A stretch of 64,000 nt of DNA from Actinomadura citrea (GCF_013409045.1 NZ_JACCBT010000001.1:4216001-4280000); one strand, 5' to 3'. Numbered from the stretch's first letter, positions 1 to 9,356 are shown. Program-made: numbers and translations. The notes: a model not told the origin generated them from the letters alone.

Positions 1-81
1 GTCTTCACCATCTCCCAGGGCACCTCGGAGGTCCAGCGCCTGGTGGTCGGCCGCACCATCACGGGCCTGCCGGTGCGCTAG
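1..81 (+). CDS. Acyl-CoA dehydrogenase, C-terminal fragment
   Basis: This is the last 26 codons of a gene that begins left of the window, ending in TAG. The residues GTSEVQRLVVGRTITG match the conserved C-terminal helix of acyl-CoA dehydrogenases, usually of the form GTSQVQRLVIAR, which lies near the FAD site. The family oxidises acyl-CoA thioesters to 2-enoyl-CoA with FAD. The substrate cannot be inferred. It is followed by a strong hairpin and is probably unrelated to the arabinose genes. Confidence 0.85.
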   Translation, partial: VFTISQGTSEVQRLVVGRTITGLPVR

Positions 82-108
82 GCGTCCCCGTGGGCCGGCG
101 GGGTCCGG

Positions 109-152
109 CTCGGCATCGGTGATCATCCGACTACCTGATCGCCGATGCCGAG
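109..152 (+). terminator. Hairpin terminator after acyl-CoA dehydrogenase gene
   Basis: A 17-bp stem (109-125 against 136-152, one G.U pair) with a 10-base loop begins 27 bases after the stop codon. There is no T-tract, as is common in high-GC actinomycetes. It separates the upstream gene from the LacI-regulator unit. Confidence 0.75.
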
Positions 153-192
153 TGCCCGTCACCGCCCGTTCGAACCCATCGCGTACGGGGGG

Positions 193-221
193 TTGACGGG
201 TGAAATGTTTGCGCTCACAAT
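193..221 (+). promoter_or_regulatory. Promoter and LacI-type operator of the repressor gene
   Basis: TTGACG (193-198) and CACAAT (216-221) are separated by 17 bases and form a plausible housekeeping promoter. The -10 box overlaps TGTTTGCGCTCACA (206-219), a LacI-family operator centred on GCGC. Nearly the same half-sites recur at 1334-1347 before ribulokinase, so autorepression is the simplest reading. Confidence 0.6.
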
Positions 222-274
222 CGGCCCTACGCATCACTGCCGGGCTCCCGGCGCGACCGCGGAGGAGGGGACGA

Positions 275-1297
275 GTGGCGGAACACGGCTCGTCGAATCC
301 GCCGATCATGGCCGACGTCGCCCAGTTGGCGGGGGTGTCGCACCAGACGGTGTCGCGGGTGGTCAACGACCATCCGAACGTCTCGGCGCGGACCCGCGCC
401 CGTGTGCAGGCGGCGATCGCCGAGCTCGGCTACCGGCCGAACTCGGCGGCCCGGACCCTGGTGACCCGGCGCTCCAGGACGCTCGGTGTGGTCAGCTTCG
501 AATCCACGCTCTACGGTCCGGCGTCGATGCTGCACGGCATCGAGCAGGCCGCCCGGAACGCCGACTTCTTCGTCAGCATCGTCAGCCTGCGCGCGATCAC
601 GCGGCGCGCCCTGCTGGACGCGGTCGAGCGGTTGGCGGTGCAGGCCGTCGAAGGCGTCGTGGTGATCGCCCCGCACATCTCGACGAACGACGTGCTGGCG
701 CAGGCCGGCCGGCTCGTGCCGCTGGTGGGGGCCGGGTGCGGGCTGACCGCGGGGGTTCCGATGGTGGCGATCGACCAGCGGGCCGGCGCGGTGGCGGCCA
801 CCCGCCACCTGCTCGACCTCGGGCACCGCACGGTCCACCACGTCGCGGGCCCCGCGACCTGGCTCGACGCGGTCGGCCGGGCCGACGGCTGGCGCGCGAC
901 CCTGACCGGGGCCGGAGCCGCGGTGCCGGAGATGCTGACCGGTGACTGGAGCGCCAGGTCGGGCTACGAGGCCGGCCGGCGGCTCGCGGAGGACCCCGCG
1001 GTCACGGCGGTGTTCTGCGCCAACGACCACATGGCCCTGGGCGTGCTCCGCGCGCTGCACGAGGCCGGCCGCCGGGTCCCCGAGGACGTCAGCCTGGTCG
1101 GCTTCGACGACATCCCGGAGGCCGCCTACTTCATCCCGCCGCTGTCCACGGTGCGCCAGGACTTCGGCGAGCTCGGCCGCCGTTCGCTGGAGCTGCTGGT
1201 GCAGCGCCTGGGCGAACCCTCGGGGCCGCCGGGGAATGTGCTGATCCCGCCGGAGCTGGTGGTCAGGTCCAGCGCCCGGCCGGCCCCGCGCACCTGA
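275..1297 (+). CDS. LacI/GalR-family repressor of the arabinose operon
   Basis: This is a 340-residue DNA-binding repressor. The N-terminal helix-turn-helix is typical of LacI proteins (ADVAQLAGVSHQTVSRVVN), followed by a hinge helix (NSAARTLVTRRS) and a periplasmic-binding-protein-like sugar-sensing domain ending in VSLVGFDDIPEA. I chose GTG at 275 because GGAGGAGGGG lies just upstream; an in-frame start at 200 would add 25 residues with no homology. It directly precedes ribulokinase and is flanked by two matching operators, so it probably senses arabinose or a derivative and represses both itself and the operon. The ligand is inferred from context only. Confidence 0.88.
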   Translation: MAEHGSSNPPIMADVAQLAGVSHQTVSRVVNDHPNVSARTRARVQAAIAELGYRPNSAARTLVTRRSRTLGVVSFESTLYGPASMLHGIEQAARNADFFVSIVSLRAITRRALLDAVERLAVQAVEGVVVIAPHISTNDVLAQAGRLVPLVGAGCGLTAGVPMVAIDQRAGAVAATRHLLDLGHRTVHHVAGPATWLDAVGRADGWRATLTGAGAAVPEMLTGDWSARSGYEAGRRLAEDPAVTAVFCANDHMALGVLRALHEAGRRVPEDVSLVGFDDIPEAAYFIPPLSTVRQDFGELGRRSLELLVQRLGEPSGPPGNVLIPPELVVRSSARPAPRT

Positions 1298-1333
1298 CCG
1301 ACCGATGTCCGCGTACTCCAGCGATGAGGGAAT

Positions 1334-1347
1334 TGTGAGCGCTAACA
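1334..1347. promoter_or_regulatory. LacI-type operator before ribulokinase
   Basis: TGTGAGCGCTAACA is a near-palindrome sharing half-sites with the operator at 206-219. It overlaps the proposed GTG start of ribulokinase at 1335, so repressor binding would block transcription or early elongation of the arabinose operon. Confidence 0.6.
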
Positions 1348-2987
1348 TCAGCCAGGCCGCCTGCGTCGTCGGTGTCGACTTCGGCACGCTGTCCGGCCGG
1401 GCGGTCGTCGTCCGGGTCGCCGACGGCGCCGAGCTGGGCGGCGCCGTCCACGACTACGCCGACGCGGTGATCGAGCGGGCGCTGCCCGTCACGGGGGAGA
1501 CGCTCCCGCCCGACTGGGCACTGCAGAATCCCGCGGACTGGCGGGCCGTGCTGAGCACCGCCGTCCCCGCGGCCGTCGCGGAGGCCGGGGTGGATCCGGC
1601 CCAGATCGTCGGGATCGGCACCGACTTCACGTCCTGCACGGTGCTGCCCGTCCTGTCGGACGGCACCCCGCTGTGCGAGCTCCCGGAGTCGGCCGGCCGG
1701 CCGCACGCCTGGCCGAAGCTGTGGAAGCACCACGCGGCCCAGCCGCAGGCCGACCGCATCACCGCACTGGCGCACGAGCGCGCGGAGAAGTGGATCAAGC
1801 GGTACGGCGGACGGATCTCCTCGGAGTGGCAGTTCGCCAAGGCGCTGCAGGTCCTGGAGGAGGATCCGGACACCTACCGGCGTACGGAACGCTGGATCGA
1901 GGCGGCGGACTGGATCGTCTGGCAGCTGACGGGCCGCGAGACGCGCAACGCCTGCACCGCCGGCTACAAGGGCATCCACCAGGACGGCGGCTACCCCTCC
2001 GCCGACTACCTGGCCGCGCTGCATCCCGGCTTCGCCGACTTCGCGGCCACGCGGCTGGCCCATCCGCTCTCCCCGCTGGGGTCGCGGGTGGGGACGCTGA
2101 CCGCGGAGGCGGCCCGCCGGACCGGTCTGCCGGAGGGCATCGCGGTGGCCGCCGGCAACATCGACGCCCACGTCACCGCGCCGGCCGCCCGCGCGGTCGA
2201 GAACGGCCGGCTGCTGGCGATCATGGGGACGTCGACCTGCCACGTGGTCAGCAGCGCGGTCCTCGCCGAGGTCCCGGGGATCTGCGGCGTCGTGGACGGC
2301 GGCATCACCGCCGGAGCCTACGGCTACGAGGCCGGGCAGAGCGCGGTCGGCGACATCTTCGCCTGGTGGACCCGCATGACCGGACGGGACCACGACGAAC
2401 TGGCGGCCGGATCCGCGGCGCCCGTCGGCTCGCACGGACTGGTGGCGCTGGACTGGACGGGCGGCAACCGCTCGGTCCTGGTCGACCACCACCTGTCGGG
2501 CGTGATCGCGGGAATGACCCTGGCCACGCGGCCGGAGGAGGTCTACCGCGCGCTCATGGAGGCGACGGCCTACGGGACCCGCGTCATCGTCGAGGCCTTC
2601 GAGGCGGCCGGGGTCCCGGTCGAGGAGTTCGTCGTCGCCGGCGGGCTGAAACGCAACGCGGCGCTGATGCAGATCTACGCCGACGTCCTGCGCCGGCCGG
2701 TCTCCATCGCCGCCTCCGACCAGGCGCCGGCGCTCGGCGCCGCCATCCACGCCGCGGTCGCGGCGGGCGCCTACCGGGACGTGCCGGAGGCCGCGGCGGT
2801 GATGGGCCGGGTGGTCACCGCGGCCTACGCGCCGGACCCCGCCCGGGCCCGGGTCTATGACCTCCTCTACGCGGAGTACCGCGAACTGCACGACCACTTC
2901 GCGGCCCGGGGCGGTGCGAGCAGCGCGGTCCTGCACCGGCTGCGGCGGCTGCGCAACGACGCGCTCGGCTCGGAAGGGGGCCTGTGA
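1335..2987 (+). CDS. araB: L-ribulokinase
   Basis: This 550-residue FGGY-family kinase phosphorylates L-ribulose with ATP in cytosolic arabinose catabolism. The N-terminal phosphate loop GVDFGTLSGRAVVV, the ribulokinase-type segment PHAWPKLWKHHAA, AAGNIDAHVTAPA and the C-terminal GGLKRNAALMQIYADVL support the call, and the length is normal for AraB. GTG at 1335 follows GAGGGA and gives a typical N-terminus; ATG at 1305 is an alternative adding ten residues. It is the first structural gene of the operon, and its TGA overlaps the ATG of the epimerase. Confidence 0.93.
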   Translation: MSANISQAACVVGVDFGTLSGRAVVVRVADGAELGGAVHDYADAVIERALPVTGETLPPDWALQNPADWRAVLSTAVPAAVAEAGVDPAQIVGIGTDFTSCTVLPVLSDGTPLCELPESAGRPHAWPKLWKHHAAQPQADRITALAHERAEKWIKRYGGRISSEWQFAKALQVLEEDPDTYRRTERWIEAADWIVWQLTGRETRNACTAGYKGIHQDGGYPSADYLAALHPGFADFAATRLAHPLSPLGSRVGTLTAEAARRTGLPEGIAVAAGNIDAHVTAPAARAVENGRLLAIMGTSTCHVVSSAVLAEVPGICGVVDGGITAGAYGYEAGQSAVGDIFAWWTRMTGRDHDELAAGSAAPVGSHGLVALDWTGGNRSVLVDHHLSGVIAGMTLATRPEEVYRALMEATAYGTRVIVEAFEAAGVPVEEFVVAGGLKRNAALMQIYADVLRRPVSIAASDQAPALGAAIHAAVAAGAYRDVPEAAAVMGRVVTAAYAPDPARARVYDLLYAEYRELHDHFAARGGASSAVLHRLRRLRNDALGSEGGL

Positions 2988-3661
2988 TGCCCGGCACGCC
3001 CGACGAGCGGGTCCGCGCGCTGCGGCGGACCGTCAACGACCTGCACGGCGAGCTCGTCAGGTACGGACTGGTGGTGTGGACGGCCGGCAACGTCTCCGCG
3101 CGGGTGCCCGGCCGCGACCTGATGGTCATCAAACCCAGCGGCGTCTCCTACGACGACCTGTCCCCGGAGGCGATGGTGGTCTGCGACCTCGAAGGGACGG
3201 TCGTCGAGGGCGACCTCCGGCCTTCGAGCGACACCGCCGCGCACGCCTACGTCTACCGGCACATGCCCGACGTCGGCGGGGTGGTGCACACGCACTCCGC
3301 GTACGCCTGCGCCTGGGCCGCCCGCGGGGAACCGGTGCCCTGCGTCCTGACGGCCATGGCCGACGAGTTCGGCGCGGAGATCCCCCTCGGCCCGTTCGCG
3401 CCCATCGGCGACGACTCGATCGGGCGCGGGATCGTCGGCACGCTGCGCGGCCACCGCTCCCCAGCGGTGATCATGCGCAACCACGGCGTCTTCACCATCG
3501 GCGCGGACGCGCGGGCCGCGGTCAAGGCCGCGGTGATGTGCGAGGACGCGGCGCGGGCGGTGCACCTCGCCCGCCAGCTCGGCGACCCCGTCCCGCTGCG
3601 GCCCGAGGACATCGACCGCCTGTACCAGCGCTACCAGAACGCCTACGGACAGCGTCCGTGA
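2987..3661 (+). CDS. araD: L-ribulose-5-phosphate 4-epimerase
   Basis: This 224-residue class II aldolase/epimerase converts L-ribulose 5-phosphate to D-xylulose 5-phosphate through a retro-aldol mechanism with a divalent metal. Visible family motifs are TAGNVSARVP, KPSGVSYD, the metal-binding HTHS and NHGVF. ATG at 2987 overlaps the ribulokinase TGA (TGATG) and follows a GGAAGGGGG ribosome site; GTG at 2984 is possible. Its place between kinase and isomerase genes supports the epimerase rather than a fuculose-phosphate aldolase. Confidence 0.92.
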   Translation: MPGTPDERVRALRRTVNDLHGELVRYGLVVWTAGNVSARVPGRDLMVIKPSGVSYDDLSPEAMVVCDLEGTVVEGDLRPSSDTAAHAYVYRHMPDVGGVVHTHSAYACAWAARGEPVPCVLTAMADEFGAEIPLGPFAPIGDDSIGRGIVGTLRGHRSPAVIMRNHGVFTIGADARAAVKAAVMCEDAARAVHLARQLGDPVPLRPEDIDRLYQRYQNAYGQRP

Positions 3662-3684
3662 CCCGCGAAGGGAGCAGCCCCGCG

Positions 3685-5178
3685 ATGGCACCGACCGTCT
3701 GGTTCCTCACCGGAAGCCAGTCCTTGTACGGCGAGGACACGCTCCACCAGGTCGCCGCGCAGTCACGGCGGATCGCCCAGGCCCTGGACGAGGATCCGGA
3801 CATCCCGGCGGCGGTGCGGTGGCGCCCGGTGCTCACCGACGCGGAGGCCATCCGGCGGACGATGCTCCAGGCGGGCGCGGACGACGACTGCATCGGGGTC
3901 ATCACCTGGATGCACACGTTCTCGCCCGCCAAGATGTGGATCGCCGGGCTGAACGCGCTGCTCCGGCCGCTGCTGCACCTGCACACCCAGGCGAACGTGG
4001 CGCTGCCGTGGTCGAGCATCGACATGGACTTCATGAACCTCAACCAGGCCGCGCACGGGGACCGCGAACACGCCCACATCCAGACCCGGCTCGGCATGTC
4101 GCGCACCACGGTGGCCGGGCACACCAGCGATCCCGCGGTGCGCACGCGGATCGCCTCCTGGGTCAGGGCCGCCCGTGGCCACGCCGATCTGCGGACACTG
4201 CGGCTCGCCCGCTTCGGCGACAACATGCGGGACGTCGCCGTCACCGAGGGCGACAAGGTCGAGGCGCAGATCCGGTTCGGCGCCTCGGTCAACGCCTTCG
4301 GCGTGAACGACCTCGTCACGGCCGTCGACGCGGTGCCGGACCACCGGGTCGGCGAGCTCGCCGAGGAGTACGAGCAGACGTACGCCGTCGCGCCGGAGCT
4401 GCGGTCCGGCGGCGAACGCCACCCGGCGCTACGCGACGCCGCGCGGATCGAGCTCGGGCTGCGCGACTTCCTCGCCGCCGGGTCCTACCAGGCGTTCACC
4501 ACCAACTTCGAGGATCTCGGCGGGCTCACCCAGCTGCCGGGCGTCGCCGTGCAGCGCCTGATGGCCGACGGCCACGGCTTCGGCGCGGAGGGGGACTGGA
4601 AGACGGCCCTGCTGCTGCGGGCCCTCAAGAGCGCCGCCGCGGGACTGCCGGGCGGCACCTCCTTCATGGAGGACTACACCTACCACCTCGTCCCGGGCCG
4701 GGAACTCATCCTGGGCGCCCACATGCTGGAGGTCTGCCCCTCCATCGCCGCCGGCGTGCCGAGCTGCGAGGTGCATCCGCTGTCCATCGGGGGACGGCAG
4801 GACCCGGTCCGGCTGGTGTTCGACGCGGCGCCGGGACCGGGTCTGGTCGTCGGGCTGGCGGATCTCGGCGACCGGTTCCGGCTGGTCGCCAACGAGATCG
4901 ACCTGGTGGGGCCCCCGGAACCGCTGCCCCGGCTGCCGGTGGCCCGGGCCGTGTGGGCGCCCCGCCCGAACTTCCGTACCTCCACCGAGGCCTGGCTGTC
5001 GGCCGGGGGACCGCACCACACGGTGCTGTCCCAAGCGATCACCACCGAGATCCTGGCCGACCTCGCCGAGATGACGGGCGTGGAACTGCTCGTCATCGAC
5101 AGCGAGACCGAGGTCGCCCGGTTCCGCCGCGAGATGCGCTGGAACCAGGCGTACCACCGCCTGGCGCAAGGCTTCTAG
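3685..5178 (+). CDS. araA: L-arabinose isomerase
   Basis: This 497-residue cytosolic isomerase converts L-arabinose to L-ribulose, the first step of the pathway. It has the normal AraA length. Expected metal/catalytic residues are present: Glu in GHGFGAEGDWKTA, Glu in FMEDYTYH, His in LGAHMLEVCPS and His in GGPHHTVLS. The ATG follows GAAGGGAG; a GTG at 3658 is in frame but less likely. It lies 23 bases after the epimerase in the same operon. Confidence 0.95.
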   Translation: MAPTVWFLTGSQSLYGEDTLHQVAAQSRRIAQALDEDPDIPAAVRWRPVLTDAEAIRRTMLQAGADDDCIGVITWMHTFSPAKMWIAGLNALLRPLLHLHTQANVALPWSSIDMDFMNLNQAAHGDREHAHIQTRLGMSRTTVAGHTSDPAVRTRIASWVRAARGHADLRTLRLARFGDNMRDVAVTEGDKVEAQIRFGASVNAFGVNDLVTAVDAVPDHRVGELAEEYEQTYAVAPELRSGGERHPALRDAARIELGLRDFLAAGSYQAFTTNFEDLGGLTQLPGVAVQRLMADGHGFGAEGDWKTALLLRALKSAAAGLPGGTSFMEDYTYHLVPGRELILGAHMLEVCPSIAAGVPSCEVHPLSIGGRQDPVRLVFDAAPGPGLVVGLADLGDRFRLVANEIDLVGPPEPLPRLPVARAVWAPRPNFRTSTEAWLSAGGPHHTVLSQAITTEILADLAEMTGVELLVIDSETEVARFRREMRWNQAYHRLAQGF

Positions 5179-5224
5179 CCGCCAGGACACCCCACCCCCC
5201 CGAGATCTGTGAGGAACCCGTCCC

Positions 5225-6385
5225 ATGACCAGATCACGCTTCGCAGTAAGGCTGGTCGCGCTGGCCGCGCTCGCCGGCACCGCGATCGGCGGATTCGCCC
5301 CCTCCTCCACGGCGTCCGGCCGCCAACTGAAGTCCGGGATCGGCAAGGACCTGTTCGGGACGATGCCCGACGGCACCAAGGTCTGGCGCTACACCCTGAC
5401 CAACGGCTCGATGCGCATCCGGGTGATCACCTACGGCGGCATCGTCCAGACCATCGAGACGCCCGACCGGCACGGCAGGCTCGCCAACGTCACGCTGGGC
5501 TTCCCGACCCTCTCCGACTACCTCACCAAGAACAGCACGTACTTCGGAGCGCTCATCGGCCGGTACGGCAACCGCATCGCCAAGGGCCGGTTCACGCTCG
5601 ACGGGCACGCGTACCAGCTGACCACCAACAACAACGGGAACACGCTGCACGGCGGCACGACCGGCTTCGACCAGCACGTCTGGTCCGCGGCCCCGATCAC
5701 GACCGGCGGCGGCGTCGCGCTCCGGCTGTCCCACACCAGCCCGGACGGCGACCAGGGTTTCCCCGGCACCCTCAAGACCGACGTGACCATCTCCGTCACG
5801 CGGCACAACGCCATCCGGTTCGACTACCACGCCACCACCGACAAGCCGACCGTCGTCAACCTCACCAACCACTCCTACTTCAACCTCGCGGGCGAGGGCG
5901 GCGGCACGGTCTACGACCACCGGCTCCAGATCAACGGCTCCCGGTACACCCCCGTCAGCTCGTCAGAGCTGATTCCGACCGGCCGGATCGCCTCGGTGCG
6001 CGGCACCCCGCTGGACTTCACCCGGCCCACCGCGATCGGCGCCCGCATCCGCACCGGCTTCGACCAGCTCCTCTACGGCCAGGGCTACGACCACAACTTC
6101 GTCCTGGACGGTTCCGGCTGGAAGGTCGCCGCGCGCGTGCAGGATCCCGGCAGCGGCCGGACGCTGGCCATCTCCACCGACCAGCCCGGGCTCCAGTTCT
6201 ACTCGGGCAACTTCCTCGACGGCACGCTGGTCGGCACCGGCGGCCGCGTCTACCGGCAGGGCGACGGGTTCGCCCTGGAGACCCAGCACTTCCCCGACTC
6301 GCCCAACCAGGCGAACTTCCCCTCGACGGAGCTGGACCCCGGCCAAGCCCTCCACTCCACGACCGTCTACCAGTTCGGAGCCTGA
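5225..6385 (+). CDS. Secreted aldose 1-epimerase (mutarotase)
   Basis: This 386-residue galactose-mutarotase-family protein interconverts sugar anomers. Residues 1-31 form a secretion signal (basic start, hydrophobic VALAALAGTAIGG, small residues before the cut). The mature domain carries GNTLHGG, NLTNHSYFNLAG and the C-terminal FALETQHFPDSPNQANFP stretch with the catalytic glutamate. GAGGAA precedes the ATG. It ends one base before the next start, so it is co-transcribed with the importer and probably equilibrates arabinose anomers outside the membrane before uptake. Confidence 0.9.
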   Translation: MTRSRFAVRLVALAALAGTAIGGFAPSSTASGRQLKSGIGKDLFGTMPDGTKVWRYTLTNGSMRIRVITYGGIVQTIETPDRHGRLANVTLGFPTLSDYLTKNSTYFGALIGRYGNRIAKGRFTLDGHAYQLTTNNNGNTLHGGTTGFDQHVWSAAPITTGGGVALRLSHTSPDGDQGFPGTLKTDVTISVTRHNAIRFDYHATTDKPTVVNLTNHSYFNLAGEGGGTVYDHRLQINGSRYTPVSSSELIPTGRIASVRGTPLDFTRPTAIGARIRTGFDQLLYGQGYDHNFVLDGSGWKVAARVQDPGSGRTLAISTDQPGLQFYSGNFLDGTLVGTGGRVYRQGDGFALETQHFPDSPNQANFPSTELDPGQALHSTTVYQFGA

Positions 6386-6386
6386 C

Positions 6387-7520
6387 ATGGAGCGCATCGA
6401 TCCGGCGGTCGAAGAGGCCGTCGACACCCTCGGCCTGAGCGAGCCCACCCGGCGCCGGCTGCTCAGCGGCGCCGGCCTGGTCAGCGCGACGGCGGCCGCG
6501 TCGGCGCTGCTGGCCGCCTGCTCCTCGGACAACAAGAGCCCGTCCTCGCCCACGGGCGGGCCCGGGCACTTCCCGAAGACGCCGAACTGGAAGTTCGTGT
6601 TCGTCAACCATGTCACCACGAACCCCTTCTTCACGCCGACGCAGTACGGCGCGCAGGACGCCTGCGCCCTGCTGGGCTGCTCGTTCCAGTGGACGGGTTC
6701 GCAGAACTCGGCGGTGCCCGAGATGGTCAGCGCCACCAACGCGGCCATCTCCGGCAAGGCCGACGGGCTCGCGGTCGCCGTGGTGGACAAGGCCGCCTTC
6801 CGGCAGCCGGTGGACAAGGCGCTGGACGCCGGGATCCCGGTGGTCTCCTACAACGCCGACGGCGCCAAGGACGACCCCGGCACCAACCGGCTCGCCTACA
6901 TCGGCCAGGACCTCTACACCTCCGGCTACCAGCTCGGCACCAAGATCGCGGCGCTGATGACCGGGGGGGACGCGGTCGGCTTCATCGCCACCCCCGGCTC
7001 CCTGAACATCCAGCCGCGCATCGACGGCGCGCAGGACGCCATCAAGGCCTCCGGCAAGCCGATCAAGTTCACCTCGGTGGCCAGCGGCGCCGAGCTGCCC
7101 AAGGAACTGTCGACCATCGACGCCTACGCCCAGGGCCACCAGAACATCAAGGGCATGTTCGCGGTGGACGCCGGCTCGACCGAGAGCATCGGCAAGGTCA
7201 TGCAGAAATACCGCCTCAAGGGCAAGGGCGTGGCCGCGGGCGGGTTCGACCTCACCCCGGGCACGCTGAGCTCCGTCAAGTCCGGCGACCTGGACTTCAC
7301 CATCGACCAGCAGCCCTACCTGCAGGGATTCCTGCCCGTGCTGGCCCTGTGGTTCTACAGGCTGTCCGGCGGCCTGGTCTTCCCCCCGGTGACCAACACC
7401 GGCCTGACCTTCGTCAGCAAGCAGACCGTCGGCCCGTACCTCACCACCAAGACCCGGTACGAGGGCTCCAGCCCGGCCCAGCAGCTGGTGCCGCGGTCCG
7501 GCGCCATCGCTCACGTCTGA
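6387..7520 (+). CDS. Sugar ABC importer, substrate-binding lipoprotein
   Basis: This is a 377-residue extracellular binding protein of the ribose/xylose type. The N-terminus has a twin-arginine-like stretch (RRRLLSGAG) and a lipobox ending LLAAC, with Cys45 as the likely lipidation site. The remainder is a periplasmic-binding-protein fold (GLAVAVVDKAAF, AYIGQDLYTSGYQ). The ATG lies one base after the mutarotase stop. It feeds the permease and ATPase that follow. L-arabinose is the inferred ligand from the operon. Confidence 0.88.
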   Translation: MERIDPAVEEAVDTLGLSEPTRRRLLSGAGLVSATAAASALLAACSSDNKSPSSPTGGPGHFPKTPNWKFVFVNHVTTNPFFTPTQYGAQDACALLGCSFQWTGSQNSAVPEMVSATNAAISGKADGLAVAVVDKAAFRQPVDKALDAGIPVVSYNADGAKDDPGTNRLAYIGQDLYTSGYQLGTKIAALMTGGDAVGFIATPGSLNIQPRIDGAQDAIKASGKPIKFTSVASGAELPKELSTIDAYAQGHQNIKGMFAVDAGSTESIGKVMQKYRLKGKGVAAGGFDLTPGTLSSVKSGDLDFTIDQQPYLQGFLPVLALWFYRLSGGLVFPPVTNTGLTFVSKQTVGPYLTTKTRYEGSSPAQQLVPRSGAIAHV

Positions 7521-7536
7521 CAGGGAGGAACACCGA

Positions 7537-8571
7537 GTGAGCGAGAGCACCCTGCGGGACCAGGCGGCAACCCCGGGCACGCCACCGAGGCGGCGTGCCC
7601 GGGGGCTGCCCGGCCTCGCCACCGACGCGTTCCTGCGCCGCCGGGAGGCGACCATCCTCCTGGTGGCGCTCGGACTGCTGATCTACTTCCAGACCGCCAA
7701 GTCGGTCTTCCTGTCCCACGACAACCTGGTCAACGTCTCCCAGGGCACCGCGCCCTACGCCATCATCGCGGTCGGCGAGGTGTTCCTGCTCGTCAGCGGC
7801 GAGATCGACCTGTCGGTCGGCATGGTCTTCGCGCTGGCACCCTTCCTCATGCACTACATGGTCGACTTCTCCGGCGTCTACCCGATCATCGCGATCGTGC
7901 TGGCGGTCCTGGCGGGCGCGCTCATCGGACTCGGCAACGGGCTGGTGACGGTCGTGCTGCGGGTGCCGTCGTTCGTCGCCACCCTGGGCTCGATGTTCCT
8001 GGTGCAGGGCATCATGCTCACCACCTCCCACGCCTACCCGGCGCAGATCCCCGAGGCGGCCGACGGCCTGGCGGGCGGGTTCGGGCGCGCCCCCTGGGCG
8101 GAGCTGACCTGGTGCCTGGTGATCGTGGTCTTCTTCCACCTGGTCCTCACCCGCACCCGGTGGGGGCTGCACACGGTCGCCACCGGCGGCAACCCGCTCG
8201 GCGCGGCCGAGGCGGGCATCCGCACCGGCCGGATCAAGATCGGCAACTTCATGCTCACCGGGGCGCTCGGCGCCTTCGCCGGCCTCCTGGAGGCCTTCCG
8301 GGTCGGCTCCATCGACCCGAGCTCGGGCGGGTCGAACGCGATGTTCATCGCGGTGTCGGCGGCGGTCATCGGCGGCACCGCCCTGGCCGGGGGTTCGGGG
8401 ACCGTCGTCGGCGCGCTGCTCGGCGCGCTGGTGCTGGCCGAGATGCAGAACGGCTTCAACCTCATCGGGATCAGCGCGAACCCGTTCAACATCATCCTCG
8501 GGTCGGCGATCATCATCTCGATGGTGCTGAACGTCCACCTGGCCCGGTTGCGAAGGGCGGGGCGCTCATGA
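7537..8571 (+). CDS. Sugar ABC importer, permease
   Basis: This 344-residue integral membrane protein belongs to the RbsC/XylH family. It has about ten hydrophobic segments and the family motifs LLVSGEIDLSVGMVFALA near residue 85 and GGTALAGGSGTVVGALLGA near residue 275. The GTG start follows GGGAGG. Its last bases overlap the ATPase start (ATGA). A single permease gene implies a homodimer in the membrane. Confidence 0.9.
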   Translation: MSESTLRDQAATPGTPPRRRARGLPGLATDAFLRRREATILLVALGLLIYFQTAKSVFLSHDNLVNVSQGTAPYAIIAVGEVFLLVSGEIDLSVGMVFALAPFLMHYMVDFSGVYPIIAIVLAVLAGALIGLGNGLVTVVLRVPSFVATLGSMFLVQGIMLTTSHAYPAQIPEAADGLAGGFGRAPWAELTWCLVIVVFFHLVLTRTRWGLHTVATGGNPLGAAEAGIRTGRIKIGNFMLTGALGAFAGLLEAFRVGSIDPSSGGSNAMFIAVSAAVIGGTALAGGSGTVVGALLGALVLAEMQNGFNLIGISANPFNIILGSAIIISMVLNVHLARLRRAGRS

Positions 8572-9314
8572 GCGAGGCTCTGCGGGTGGAGGGCATCCGC
8601 AAACGCTTCGGCGGCGTGGAGGCCCTCGCCGACGTCACGCTGCACCTCGGCAAGGGCGAGGTGCTCGGCCTCATCGGTGACAACGGCGCCGGAAAGTCCA
8701 CGCTCATCAAAATCATCAGCGGTTTCCAGCGGCCGGACACCGGACGCATCCTCATCGACGGCAAGGAGGTGAGCCCGCGGTCGGTGGACCACGCCCGCTC
8801 GCTCGGCGTCGACACCGTGTACCAGGACCTCGCCCTGGTCAACGAGCTGAGCGTCTACCACAACATGTTCCTCAACCGGGAGCTGGTGCGCTGGCCGCTG
8901 CTCAGCAACCGCGCGATGCGGCGACGGGCCGCCCGCCAGCTGGCCGACATGGGGGTACGGATCCCGTCGGTGGACGTCGAGGTCGCCAAGCTGTCCGGCG
9001 GCCAGCGGCAGGCCATCGCGGTCGCCCGCTCGGTCTACTCCGACGCCCGCATCCTGCTGCTCGACGAGCCGCTGGCCGCGATGGGCGCCAAGGAGGGCAC
9101 GATGATCCTCGACCTCGTCCGCGACCTCAAGGCGCGGGGCGAGGTCTCCATCATCATCATCGCGCACAACTACGCCCAGGTCCTGGACGTCTGCGACCGG
9201 GTCAACCTGCTGCAGCACGGCCGGATCTCCTTCGACAAGCCGACGTCCGAGACCTCCCTGCAGGAGCTGACCGACCTGGTCGTCGCGGACTACCGCCGCA
9301 GCCGAGGACTGTAG
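8568..9314 (+). CDS. Sugar ABC importer, single-domain ATPase
   Basis: This 248-residue ATPase carries Walker A GDNGAGKS, signature LSGGQRQ and Walker B ILLLDEP. Most ribose/arabinose importers of this class use a fused double ATPase of about 500 residues; here there is one domain, as in the FrcA-like branch. It overlaps the permease by four bases and ends the operon just before a hairpin. Confidence 0.9.
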   Translation: MSEALRVEGIRKRFGGVEALADVTLHLGKGEVLGLIGDNGAGKSTLIKIISGFQRPDTGRILIDGKEVSPRSVDHARSLGVDTVYQDLALVNELSVYHNMFLNRELVRWPLLSNRAMRRRAARQLADMGVRIPSVDVEVAKLSGGQRQAIAVARSVYSDARILLLDEPLAAMGAKEGTMILDLVRDLKARGEVSIIIIAHNYAQVLDVCDRVNLLQHGRISFDKPTSETSLQELTDLVVADYRRSRGL

Positions 9315-9317
9315 ACC

Positions 9318-9356
9318 CGCCTTCGGGCCGGGCGCGCCGTGTCCGGCCCGAAGGCG
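9318..9356 (+). terminator. Terminator of the arabinose operon
   Basis: A perfect 14-bp stem (9318-9331 with 9343-9356) and an 11-base loop begin four bases after the ATPase stop. A third copy of the arm sequence follows from about 9361, allowing alternative pairing. Confidence 0.8.

Noticed and set aside
1331..1351. Resemblance of the ribulokinase operator to the E. coli lac operator
   Set aside because: The shared AATTGTGAGCG is a general LacI-family half-site; the paired copy at 206-219 and operon context point to the local repressor, not to vector sequence.
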